From Brasilonema sennae CENA114 (GTDB taxonomy: Bacteria > Cyanobacteriota > Cyanobacteriia > Cyanobacteriales > Nostocaceae): 64,000 nt of DNA. Numbering within the stretch: position 1 is the first letter of the stretch; each line of letters starts with the position of its first letter. The DNA lies in the NCBI RefSeq assembly GCF_006968745.1, contig NZ_CP030118.1, positions 806,001-870,000 of the forward strand, read 5' to 3'. Below the pieces are notes generated by a model. That model was given only the letters and a program-made list of their open reading frames with translations, was not told the origin of the DNA and searched no databases. This document shows, one piece after another, positions 1-8,601 of the stretch. The position numbers and the translations under genes are program-made.

Positions 1-1343
1 ATGAAAACTTATTTTTACGTCGTTCGTCAATTCCGGTACAGTTCGCTAGCAAGGTATTAGAAGTGTCGCAACAGCGATTGGAATCACATCCACCAGACAG
101 AGACGTCAACCGCCTGGATTTGACTCATCTTAAGGTGTACACAATCGATGACGAAAGTACAACCGAGATAGATGATGGTCTAAGTTGGGAATTGCTTGGC
201 GATGGCAGAGAACGGTTGTGGGTGCATATTGCTGATCCGACACGCTGGTTGATACCAGAAGATGAGTTAGATTTAGACGCAAGAAAGCGAGGCAGTACAG
301 TATATTTGCCGACAGGCATGGTTCCTATGTTCCCTGAAATTCTGGCAACAGGACCAATGAGCTTGGTGCAGGGAAAAATCTGTTATGCCTTGAGTTTTGG
401 AATTATTTTAGATGACAGCGGGGCAGTAGAAGATTACACCATCCATCCAAGTTTCATTAAACCAACCTATCGCCTGACTTACGAAGATGTTGACGAAGTG
501 TTGGATTTGGGCGTGCAGGCAGAATCAGAAATTGCGGCGATCGCCAATTGGGCACGACGACGTAAAACTTGGCGGTATTCTCAAGGAGCAATCAGCATCA
601 ACATGCCCGAGGCAATGATTAAAGTCAAAGGCGACAATATCAGCATCGATATATTACAAGACTCCACATCACGGCAATTGGTCGCTGAGATGATGATTGT
701 TGCTGGCGAAGTTGCTGCTCGTTACGGTCAAAAGTATAACATACCCCTGCCCTTTCGCGGTCAACCACAGCCGGAGTTACCTCCGGAGCAAGAACTGCTA
801 CAACTGCCAGCAGGATTTGTCCGGGCTTGCGCGATGCGTCGTTGTATGCCTAAGAGCGAAATGAGCATAACCCCCGTGCGTCATTCTGGTTTAGGTTTAG
901 ACACTTACACCCAAGCCACTTCTCCCATCCGTCGGTATAGTGATTTGCTGACTCACTTTCAACTGAAAGCACACCTACGTGGTGAAGTGTTGCCCTTTTC
1001 AGCGGAACAGTTAAAACAAGTCATGATGACCGTATCTTCAATCACCCAAGAGGTGACAATGGTAGAACGGCAAACGAATAGATATTGGGCTTTAGAATAT
1101 TTGCGCCGTCAGCCTGATGAAATTTGGGAAACAACAGTGCTGATGTGGTTGAGAGAAGATAGTGGCTTAGCCCTGATTTTGTTAGAAGATTTAGGCTTGC
1201 AGTTGCCAATGTTATTTAAACGTTCTGTGAATTTGGGCGAACAGATGTTAGTGAAAGTCCTTCATGCTGATCCACTTAGAGACGTGATTCAGTTTCAGGA
1301 AATTATTTATCAAGAAGCCCAACCTACGGCGAATTCTATGTAA
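1..1343 (+). CDS. RNase II / RNB-domain exoribonuclease, 5' end outside the window
   Basis: This is the C-terminal part of a ribonuclease II family enzyme, a 3'-5' exoribonuclease that degrades single-stranded RNA. The frame is open from base 3, and the residues before the first possible start (GTG at 63) read ENLFLRRSSIPVQFASK, so the gene is truncated by the window edge and does not start at 63. The RNB catalytic core is visible: TIDDESTTEIDDGLSWE holds the clustered acidic metal ligands, followed by HIADPTRW. Near the C-terminus, YTQATSPIRRYSDLLTH is the conserved TSPIRRYxDL motif. About 447 codons are present, against roughly 650-690 for full-length cyanobacterial homologues (known of the family). 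The gene ends about 60 bp before a cas2 fragment and CRISPR leader 1. The family assignment is firm. I have not tried to decide between RNase II and RNase R naming. Confidence 0.93.
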   Translation, partial: ENLFLRRSSIPVQFASKVLEVSQQRLESHPPDRDVNRLDLTHLKVYTIDDESTTEIDDGLSWELLGDGRERLWVHIADPTRWLIPEDELDLDARKRGSTVYLPTGMVPMFPEILATGPMSLVQGKICYALSFGIILDDSGAVEDYTIHPSFIKPTYRLTYEDVDEVLDLGVQAESEIAAIANWARRRKTWRYSQGAISINMPEAMIKVKGDNISIDILQDSTSRQLVAEMMIVAGEVAARYGQKYNIPLPFRGQPQPELPPEQELLQLPAGFVRACAMRRCMPKSEMSITPVRHSGLGLDTYTQATSPIRRYSDLLTHFQLKAHLRGEVLPFSAEQLKQVMMTVSSITQEVTMVERQTNRYWALEYLRRQPDEIWETTVLMWLREDSGLALILLEDLGLQLPMLFKRSVNLGEQMLVKVLHADPLRDVIQFQEIIYQEAQPTANSM

Positions 1344-1402
1344 TTCCATGCTGTGTGGCTGCTGTTTTTGTAATGATGGGTGGTTAATAACCTTGCAATA
1401 AG

Positions 1403-1434
1403 ATGATTTTTTTAGCCGATGGCGCGGATGGGTA
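1403..1434 (+). pseudogene. Fragment of the cas2 3' end in front of leader 1
   Basis: These bases match the last codons of the cas2 gene whose stop lies at 45051 on the other strand: a T-run, GCCGA, then GCGCGGATGGG and the stop TAG. The match continues without a break into the leader sequence in both places. It shows that array 1 and its leader were copied from a cas2-leader-array unit, or the reverse. Only about 30 bp of cas2 remain and no start is present, so nothing is encoded here. Confidence 0.8.
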
Positions 1435-1647
1435 GGTGTAGAAAAATGGGTTTAGAAAAAAATGCTTGGATGGCTTACAGGACAAGGATTTCGGAGAAAA
1501 TTATTTTATAACCATCCGCGCTCTTTGCCCTGACTGGATTTCAGCGATTTACCTGTCAATTAATTTACTTTTTTGCATGTTATGATCAGAGCATCCGCGC
1601 TTTTGAACCTTGAAAACTTTATATGGTGCAGTTTTCTGAGTGCCGCA
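1435..1647 (+). promoter_or_regulatory. CRISPR leader of array 1
   Basis: AT-rich non-coding stretch directly before the first repeat. It aligns along its whole length with the reverse complement of 44840-45050, next to array 2. The 40 bp nearest the array are nearly identical, including AACTTTATATGGTGCAGTTT. Together with the end of the cas2 fragment it carries three copies of a GC-rich motif in AT-rich surroundings: GCGCGGATGG at 1422-1431, the inverted CCATCCGCGC at 1512-1521, and CATCCGCGC at 1592-1600. By analogy with other systems the leader holds the array promoter and the integrase docking site; the exact sites are inference. Confidence 0.85.
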
Positions 1648-4612
1648 GTTGAAATTTCTCTTACTCCCTATTAGGGATTGAAACAAGGTTGGAAAGTTCT
1701 TTGATGAGATCAGCTAAAGTTGAAATTTCTCTTACTCCCTATTAGGGATTGAAACAGGTGAATTATTCCCCAATGTTTTTGGTACATCAGGCGTTGAAAT
1801 TTCTCTTACTCCCTATTAGGGATTGAAACTTATTCATTGAAGTTTGTTTTTTTTCTGATATTTGTGTTGAAATTTCTCTTACTCCCTATTAGGGATTGAA
1901 ACAAATCTATCCCTACGCCTAACGCATCATTTAATTGTTGAAATTTCTCTTACTCCCTATTAGGGATTGAAACTTTAAGTCAATATTTGGCGGCGGCTTC
2001 AGCATATTACCATGTTGAAATTTCTCTTACTCCCTATTAGGGATTGAAACGAATCGGACGAGTTTCCCAGTCTACGGTTAAGCTCTACGTTGAAATTTCT
2101 CTTACTCCCTATTAGGGATTGAAACTAGAAAAATTTTTGCACACAGTGAATTTGACAAAATTGGTGGTTGAAATTTCTCTTACTCCCTATTAGGGATTGA
2201 AACGTCTTCATACTATACCTAACGCTCTAGACTCAAGTATGTTGAAATTTCTCTTACTCCCTATTAGGGATTGAAACTAAATACTTCTGTACCTGACTGG
2301 GGACAATACCATTGTTGAAATTTCTCTTACTCCCTATTAGGGATTGAAACTTTAATACCTCATTATGAAGGGCTAATGACTGAAGAGTTGGTTGAAATTT
2401 CTCTTACTCCCTATTAGGGATTGAAACACCATAAACCCGTCCGGTGAAGTGTCTCTTAGTGGGTTGAAATTTCTCTTACTCCCTATTAGGGATTGAAACA
2501 AATGACAAAACCCTGGGGAAGGAATAAACCCAACCCAGTTGAAATTTCTCTTACTCCCTATTAGGGATTGAAACTCTACTACCCAGCCTGTTCTGGGAAC
2601 TTTTAGCCCGGTCGGTTGAAATTTCTCTTACTCCCTATTAGGGATTGAAACCCAAGAATCAAAGAGGGCTACAACCTCAATAAATAGTTGAAATTTCTCT
2701 TACTCCCTATTAGGGATTGAAACATAGGTAACACTGATGTACGCAGGGTAACCTTAAGTGGGTTGAAATTTCTCTTACTCCCTATTAGGGATTGAAACTT
2801 ACAAGATAAAAGACGCCAGCGTTTTAGAGACAATTGTTGAAATTTCTCTTACTCCCTATTAGGGATTGAAACTTATCTTGAGTGTAGTCCCACCAACGAC
2901 TAACAGTTGAAATTTCTCTTACTCCCTATTAGGGATTGAAACACGTCTGGTTGATGCACGATGGAATTGTACAGCTTGTTGAAATTTCTCTTACTCCCTA
3001 TTAGGGATTGAAACGTCTAAAGGTCTCTGAAGTACTTCCCAAGAAACTTGTTGAAATTTCTCTTACTCCCTATTAGGGATTGAAACAAATAAACAACCGC
3101 ACCTCCACCACCTCACCATTTAGGTTGAAATTTCTCTTACTCCCTATTAGGGATTGAAACATAACTCAAGCAGACCATGATCAACCAAGCGATCGTTGAA
3201 ATTTCTCTTACTCCCTATTAGGGATTGAAACAACATGGGCATATTGACGTCGCAAAGAACAGGAAGGTTGAAATTTCTCTTACTCCCTATTAGGGATTGA
3301 AACCAGCAACCCAGCTAACAACTTAAATCGATCAGCCCTAGTTGAAATTTCTCTTACTCCCTATTAGGGATTGAAACATCAATGACAAATTCAAAAGACA
3401 GTACGAAGCAAGGTTGAAATTTCTCTTACTCCCTATTAGGGATTGAAACTCAACAGAAGCAAGCTTACAAGACCGAACTCAAGGTTGAAATTTCTCTTAC
3501 TCCCTATTAGGGATTGAAACCTGATTCTGGAACTTTGGAACCCGAACTAAAACGTTGAAATTTCTCTTACTCCCTATTAGGGATTGAAACCTGCTACCGT
3601 GTAATTTTCCGGGCGATCGCTTCTGTTGAAATTTCTCTTACTCCCTATTAGGGATTGAAACTTCATAGCGATCGCGCATCACCAGATATTCCAGCGTTGA
3701 AATTTCTCTTACTCCCTATTAGGGATTGAAACCAATTAATAAAAATGACATTTTTTAGCCGAGAACGTTGAAATTTCTCTTACTCCCTATTAGGGATTGA
3801 AACTAGCCTATCCAAAATATCTCCCGAAAAAATAGAGCGTTGTTGAAATTTCTCTTACTCCCTATTAGGGATTGAAACAAACACCAAGCGACACCTATCC
3901 TCGTCGGAAGTTGAAATTTCTCTTACTCCCTATTAGGGATTGAAACTTGAACTGCGTCTACTTCCTTAAAGTTCCGAATATCTGTGAGTTGAAATTTCTC
4001 TTACTCCCTATTAGGGATTGAAACCTGGGATGATTCTTTCCACACCTTCAGGAGCGCTGGTTGAAATTTCTCTTACTCCCTATTAGGGATTGAAACTTTG
4101 GTCTTGTCGCTTCTTGGTATTTCTCGGACAAGTTGAAATTTCTCTTACTCCCTATTAGGGATTGAAACCCGCGTAATCCAGCTACTGGCAATTCCTGTAT
4201 TTTTAGTTGAAATTTCTCTTACTCCCTATTAGGGATTGAAACTTAATAATGTAGACAAACAGATAGCAATCGGTGTTGAAATTTCTCTTACTCCCTATTA
4301 GGGATTGAAACTTCTTTTGAAATTGTATAGAGCACACTTAAGTACTCTGGAGTTGAAATTTCTCTTACTCCCTATTAGGGATTGAAACACAACCCAGCGA
4401 GAAGTCTCAAAATCAGAGTCATCGTTGAAATTTCTCTTACTCCCTATTAGGGATTGAAACAGCTACAGCATCAACCACAACTGGTGACGAACCTGAAATG
4501 TTGTTGAAATTTCTCTTACTCCCTATTAGGGATTGAAACAAGACTATTCCCTTGCAAATCGCAGGTACGCTCAAGGTTGAAAGTTCTCTTACTCCTATTA
4601 AGATATTAAGAT
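1648..4612 (+). CRISPR. CRISPR array 1, about 40 repeats of 37 bp, + orientation
   Basis: Perfect 37-bp repeats start with GTTGAAATTTCTCTTAC, contain the hairpin TCCCTA-T-TAGGGA and end with GATTGAAAC. I counted 40 intact copies, the first at 1648-1684 and the last at 4503-4539, with spacers of about 34-41 bp. A 41st, degenerate copy starts at 4576 (GTTGAAAGTTCTCTTACTCC, then diverging). The degenerate copy marks the trailer end, and the GAAAC 3' end and the leader at 1435-1647 both agree with + strand transcription. No cas gene adjoins this array; the matching cas genes lie at 45-51 kb next to array 2, which has the same repeat. Confidence 0.98.
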
Positions 4613-4829
4613 TTTAATGACTTTTAATGCAAAAAAATATAATTCCAGAAAAAAGCTATAGCTAATTATTAGAGGAATAAATTCAAGATTAGCTAAAAAT
4701 CTTCTCAAGAAAACTATATTATTTATTGATGTAATAAGAAAGTAAATCCTTACCACGTAAGGATTTGAAAGATTTTTGACACATCTCGTTTTAAACTTAG
4801 ATTTATCTAAGTTGATAAAAAAATACTTT
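4613..4829. other. AT-rich gap between array 1 and the broken efflux gene
   Basis: No gene is visible in these 217 bp. The sequence is AT-rich and contains a short inverted repeat, CCTTAC-CACGTAAGG, around 4748-4763. A TTG-initiated extension of the downstream frame begins at 4776, but ATG 4830 is the more likely start of the efflux protein. Confidence 0.5.
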
Positions 4830-5350
4830 ATGATTCAGGATAACCGCACTACGGTACGAAAGGTTTTAATTATTACTTTACTGCTGAATATATTCGTCAT
4901 GGTGTTAAAAGCTGTCGTCGGAAACTTGACAGGTTCTCTGAGTTTGACAGCTGACGCTTTACATAGTGTGACTGATAGCGCCAACAATATATTAGGATTA
5001 ATTGCCAGTCGGTTTTCTTCCCCAAGACCAGATCGGGATCACTCACATCTTGCACCTAACCGAACAAACCCGTAAAAGGCAAATAAGGAGTACAAAAATA
5101 TAACAGAAGATGAATCAATAATTTAAGTACATAAGAGTGATAAAGAAACTTAAAGTAGCCGTAATTTTACATAAAAAGCTTCCAAAAATACAAGATGTAG
5201 GGATGACTATTTGCGTCATCCTGTAGTGCGATCGCCTACGGCGAGCGCGGAGCGCCAGCGCTAACTTTAATTTCAAAAACGGAATTTGCTTTGATAGCAG
5301 AAAATATGAGAGAAAGGGCGTGAAATATCGAATTTTTTATAGCAAGAACA

Positions 5351-6492
5351 ATGCTTACCTACGCCCAAAAGCTAGTATACAATCTCAAAGAGTTAATGCC
5401 GACGCAATACCAAAAAGATAATCTTGATGCAATGCTGGGATGATTTTTGGAAGCGCAAGGGCATCCCTTACCTGAACACTCTCAAACCAAATCTCCGAGT
5501 GCATTGAGTCGGTTTTTAAATATCAATCCTTGGTCAACAAGGGATATGATTCGTATTGTTCGTAACCATGTATTAGAGACGAGCTTAAAGGTTTTTTCAG
5601 CAGAAGGGAAAGGACGTAAACCATTTTTACAGGTTATCATTGACCTAACGACTCTTGAAAAACGGGGTAAATTTAAAAACTTTGAGGATTTAATAAGAGT
5701 TTATAACGGTAAACGTGGTCTGCATATAGTAGTAGTTTATTTAGTTGTCGGAAAGTGGCGCATACCTTGGAACTTCCGTGTTTGGAGAGGTAAGGGTACA
5801 CCTTCACCCGCTCAACTAGGACTCAGGTTAGTTAAGCGTTTACCTAAATCTTTAACTGAACGCTTTCGGGTGAATATTTTGGTTGATACGGCTTTTGGGA
5901 GCGTGGAATTTCTTCATGGTGTACGCAAGTTGAAATATCATGCGGTTACAGGTGTGGCTATTAACCGTAAATTAGTTGATGGAAGAGTTTTAAGACATTT
6001 ACACAAACAGGGACAACAAGTCCGTTTGGTTGGTTTAAAGTTTCCCGTTACCGTATCTTGGTATTACTTAAAGCGCGATAAGGGCAAGCTTGAAAAACGT
6101 TTTGTCTTGTCTACTCGTCCCATTAAAGCTTCTACTCTCAAGTGGTGGGGTAAGCGTCGTTGGCAAATTGAGGGATGGTTTAAAACCGCAAAGCAATGAC
6201 CCAAAGGGTCACGCTTCGCGAACGTTTTGGTTTGCACCGTTTTGGACAGGGTTCTCTCCTTGGCATGTATCGCTGGCTGATTCTTTCTCTGACTGCCTAC
6301 CTCATTGCTCATTGGACTTATCTTCATATTCAGTCTGGATCACCACCTGATTGGGGTCAGGCTGCACAAACTGCCTTAGAATCAATTTTTACCCAAATAG
6401 TCGTGTCTCTTCTTTTACTTGATATTGAACGCTTAGCTCCCCTCGCACGTAGTTGTGGTTTTGACATTCATATTTCCAGGTGCAAGATGTGA
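5351..6492 (+). pseudogene. IS4-like DDE transposase, broken by a stop codon and a small inserted repeat
   Basis: The frame starts at ATG 5351 (MLTYAQKLVYNLKELMP) but meets an in-frame TGA at 5441, where the context MLG-x-FLEAQGHPLPEH suggests a sense codon was lost. Coding continues to RWQIEGWFKTAKQ near 6195. There, a 27-bp palindromic repeat (ATGACCCAAAGGGTCACGCT and 7 more bases, 6196-6222) replaces one base and shifts the frame. After it the transposase resumes in another frame as RFGLHRFGQGSLLGMYRW, down to the right end of the element. The WWGKRRWQIE...FK segment matches the C-terminal catalytic Glu region of IS4-type transposases. The protein cannot be made intact without recoding, so the element can move only if a transposase is supplied in trans. 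Confidence 0.85.
6196..6222. repeat. 27-bp palindromic repeat inserted in the transposase gene
   Basis: TGACCC-AAA-GGGTCA followed by CGCTTCGCGAA. It resembles the GGGACACGC.. repeats at 24290-24390 and 55020-55050. Replacing it by one base restores a continuous transposase reading KTAK-H-RFGLHRFGQG. It is therefore a small repeat that has jumped into a jumping gene. Confidence 0.7.
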
Positions 6493-6740
6493 GATCATCC
6501 ATACGGACATTTAAAATTTGAAGCAGTAGGGGCGTTGGGAATTTCTGCTTTTTTAGGTATAGCTTGTTTTGAAATTCTCCAGGGGGCGGTTGAACGAATC
6601 ATCAATGGTGGTGGTAAGCCCATCACAATATCACCACCAGAGTTGGGGTTGTTATTGGCAGCCCTTTCAACGCGAACAAATGAACTAGGATTTTGAAATC
6701 TAAAACCCTGTGCCAGTCAGGAATCTGAGGTACAACTTCG

Positions 6741-8135
6741 ATGTATCCTCAAGATATAAGGGCGAGTTTGGGTGTCAAGATGCTACGCTCCATTTTTGAA
6801 CAATTTGTCCAAGAAAGTCCAGTAAGTGTAATGGCACGAGGATTAATGGAGCGTGTATTTGCCCCGGAACGGATGGATAAATTATTTGAAACTCACGCGA
6901 AAGTACAGCACCAGCAAGAATTACTATTTTCCAGCCAAGTAGATTTGATGAGTTTGGTGGTGTGTGGAATTCAAAAATCGGTTCATGCCGCCTATAAAGC
7001 CAGAGCAACAAACCTGATTGTGAGCACCACAGCACTATATAAAAAGCTCTGCGGTGTAGAACTGAGTGTGAGTCAAGCATTGGTAAGAGAAACAGCGAGC
7101 GATTTGCGAGTGCTAATTGAAATCATGGGTGGAGAACAGCCAAATCCACTACCAGGATATCGGCATAAAATTGTAGATGGGACTTGTTTGGCTGCTACAG
7201 ACCATCGATTAGATGCAATTCGTTTATTTGCAGCTAAAGCTTTGCCAGGTAAAGCAATAGTTGTATTAGATCCACTATCAAAACTGGTAATAGATATTAT
7301 TCTTTGTCAAGATGGTCATGCAAATGAGCGGAGTTTATTTGATAATGTGCTGTCTGGTGTACAACCAAACGATGTTTGGACTGGAGACCGGAATTTTTGC
7401 ACAGCCAAGTTTCTGTGGACGATTGCACAGCAAAAAGCTTTCTTTGTGATTCGGCAACATGGGTCTTTAGGTTGGACAGAACTGAGCACCTTAAGAGCTT
7501 TGGGTCAAACCGATACAGGAAATCTTTTTGAGCAGTGCATCGAAATTTGTTACGAGGGAAATCGTTTAAAATGCCGACGAGTTGTGCTGAAGTTGTTTGT
7601 GCCAACACGAGACAAAGAATGGGAAATAGCGATTTTGACAAACTTACCCTTAAGCCACGCTGATGCGGCAAAAATAGCCGAGTTATATCGTAATCGTTGG
7701 AGTCTAGAAACCCTTTTTCAAACCGTAACTGAAAATTTTAACGCCGAAATTCAAACGTTAGCCTATCCTAAAGCTGCCCTGTTCTCGTTTTCGATGGCGT
7801 TAGTAACATACAACATTCTCGCCACTCTAAAAGCCGCCTTAGGAAGCGTACATGGCATCGCCAAAATTGATGCAGGTTTGTCTGATTTCTACTTAGTAGA
7901 TGAAATTCAAGGCACATATCGCGGGATGATGATTGCTATTCCATCCCAGCAGTGGGAAATATTCAGGACATATTCTTTAGACCAAATGGGACAACTTTTA
8001 CAACAGCTGGCGACTGGCGTGAATCTCAAACGTTTTCTCAAAGCCATAAGAAGTCCGAAGAAAAAACGCCAACCTTTAATTGTTGATCATAGACATCGTC
8101 ATGTTTCGACTGCACGCCTTTTAGATATCTATTGA
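6741..8135 (+). CDS. IS4-family transposase
   Basis: A 464-residue DDE transposase that cuts and pastes its own element. The first Asp lies in HKIVDGTCLAATDHR, the second in VWTGDRNFCTAKFL, and the IS4 signature Y-x2-R-x3-E is in ELYRNRWSLETLFQTV. The frame is uninterrupted and the element ends are perfect, so this copy may be active. The start ATG 6741 lies 80 bp inside the left end. Downstream, 435 bp of non-coding repeat-rich sequence precede the right end. The family call is secure from the signature; the subgroup is not determined. Confidence 0.93.
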   Translation: MYPQDIRASLGVKMLRSIFEQFVQESPVSVMARGLMERVFAPERMDKLFETHAKVQHQQELLFSSQVDLMSLVVCGIQKSVHAAYKARATNLIVSTTALYKKLCGVELSVSQALVRETASDLRVLIEIMGGEQPNPLPGYRHKIVDGTCLAATDHRLDAIRLFAAKALPGKAIVVLDPLSKLVIDIILCQDGHANERSLFDNVLSGVQPNDVWTGDRNFCTAKFLWTIAQQKAFFVIRQHGSLGWTELSTLRALGQTDTGNLFEQCIEICYEGNRLKCRRVVLKLFVPTRDKEWEIAILTNLPLSHADAAKIAELYRNRWSLETLFQTVTENFNAEIQTLAYPKAALFSFSMALVTYNILATLKAALGSVHGIAKIDAGLSDFYLVDEIQGTYRGMMIAIPSQQWEIFRTYSLDQMGQLLQQLATGVNLKRFLKAIRSPKKKRQPLIVDHRHRHVSTARLLDIY

Positions 8136-8154
8136 GATAAGTAATCTTTTTTTG

Positions 8155-8350
8155 AGCCTGTCGCAGCGAAGCGGTTCGCAGCGCGTTGCGGGGGTTCCCC
8201 CCGTTGTAGCGACTGCGAACCCGAAGGGTGAGTGACCGCCACGACAGGCGATGCCGCTTCACTCGCTATTTTGATAGCGGCGGTCGCTCAGCGACAGGCA
8301 ACGGGGGGAGTCCTGAGGGAGGGCGCAGCCCCCCTCGTGCCTCCTGGAGA
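8155..8350. repeat. GC-rich mosaic repeat inside the IS4-family element
   Basis: Dense GC-rich palindromic pieces (CAGCGAAGCGGTTCGCAGCG, GGGGGTTCCCCCCGTTG, CGACTGCGAACCCGAAGGG), unlike the AT-richer transposase. The same pieces occur in the mosaics at 24.2 kb, 40.6 kb and 55.0 kb. It was probably acquired after the element arose. Confidence 0.65.
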
Positions 8351-8571
8351 CAACTCGAGCATTTCCGCTTGTTCGCTCATCACACCTTTTGCTCACGCCT
8401 AAGCGAAGTTTCTACTGTCGATGGCGATCGCCGATTTTTAGTCTCAACTCCACTCATAACTCTCAGAGTTAACACACGCTAAAATTGGTCGAAAATATCT
8501 ATTTTCCTACTCATCTGCAACTTGTGTCATTGGAATGACTCACTAGTTCATTTGTTCGCGTTGAAAGGGCT

Positions 8572-8590
8572 GGGTGGGCAATGCCCACCC
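8572..8590. terminator. Palindrome downstream of guaA
   Basis: GGGTGGGCA-A-TGCCCACCC, 12 bp past the guaA stop (guaA is on the - strand). It could fold at the end of the guaA transcript. It lacks a T-run on the - strand, so it may be a dispersed hairpin rather than a true terminator. Confidence 0.4.
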
Positions 8591-8601
8591 TACCTTTGAA
8601 A

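Larger units (their letters stand above)
5042..6493 (+). mobile_element. Insertion sequence with 16-bp terminal inverted repeats inside the CDF gene
   Basis: The left end CTCACATCTTGCACCT (5042-5057) is a perfect inverted copy of the right end at 6478-6493. ATCA occurs directly outside both ends (5038-5041 and 6494-6497) as a 4-bp target duplication, and excising element plus one ATCA restores the CDF reading frame. The length is 1452 bp. The only gene is a DDE-type transposase carrying at least two lesions, so the copy is dead but still shows clean ends. A GC-rich patch near 5226-5265 (GCGATCGCCTACGGCGAGCG) belongs to the dispersed palindromic repeats seen across the window. Confidence 0.93.
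4830..6660 (+). pseudogene. Cation diffusion facilitator (CDF) transporter gene, interrupted and truncated
   Basis: Two in-frame halves of one CDF-family metal efflux gene flank an insertion sequence. The 5' half (4830-5041) encodes an N-terminal membrane helix and the conserved LSLTADALHSVTD segment, ending SPRPDRD-H. The 3' half resumes at 6498 with PYG-H-LKFEAVGALGIS and runs to ERIINGGGKPITISPPE. Removing the insertion with one copy of its 4-bp target duplication rebuilds the family sequence RDHPYGH at the junction. The gene then stops dead at 6660, where an IS4-type element begins, and the remaining C-terminal half is nowhere in the window. CDF proteins are usually about 300 residues; roughly 125 remain. 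The gene is certainly non-functional. ATG 4830 was chosen over TTG 4776 because it starts the conserved region. Confidence 0.9.
6661..8570 (+). mobile_element. IS4-family element with 28-bp perfect terminal inverted repeats
   Basis: The left end (6661-6688) begins GCCCTTTCAACGCGAACAAA, and the right end (8543-8570) is its exact reverse complement over 28 bp. The element is 1910 bp long and holds one intact transposase. It is longer than the gene needs because a GC-rich mosaic repeat sits between the transposase stop and the right end. The 10 bp outside each end (GTTATTGGCA left, TGGGTGGGCA right) do not form a convincing target duplication. The left flank is CDF coding sequence and the right flank is the guaA downstream region, which suggests a deletion or recombination next to the element. 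Confidence 0.9.

Noticed and set aside
63..1343. Taking GTG 63 as the start of the RNase gene
   Set aside because: The frame is open to base 3 with conserved residues before 63, so the start is outside the window.
6661..8570. A target duplication around the IS4-type element
   Set aside because: The 10 bp on each side share only the last GGCA, which is not convincing.
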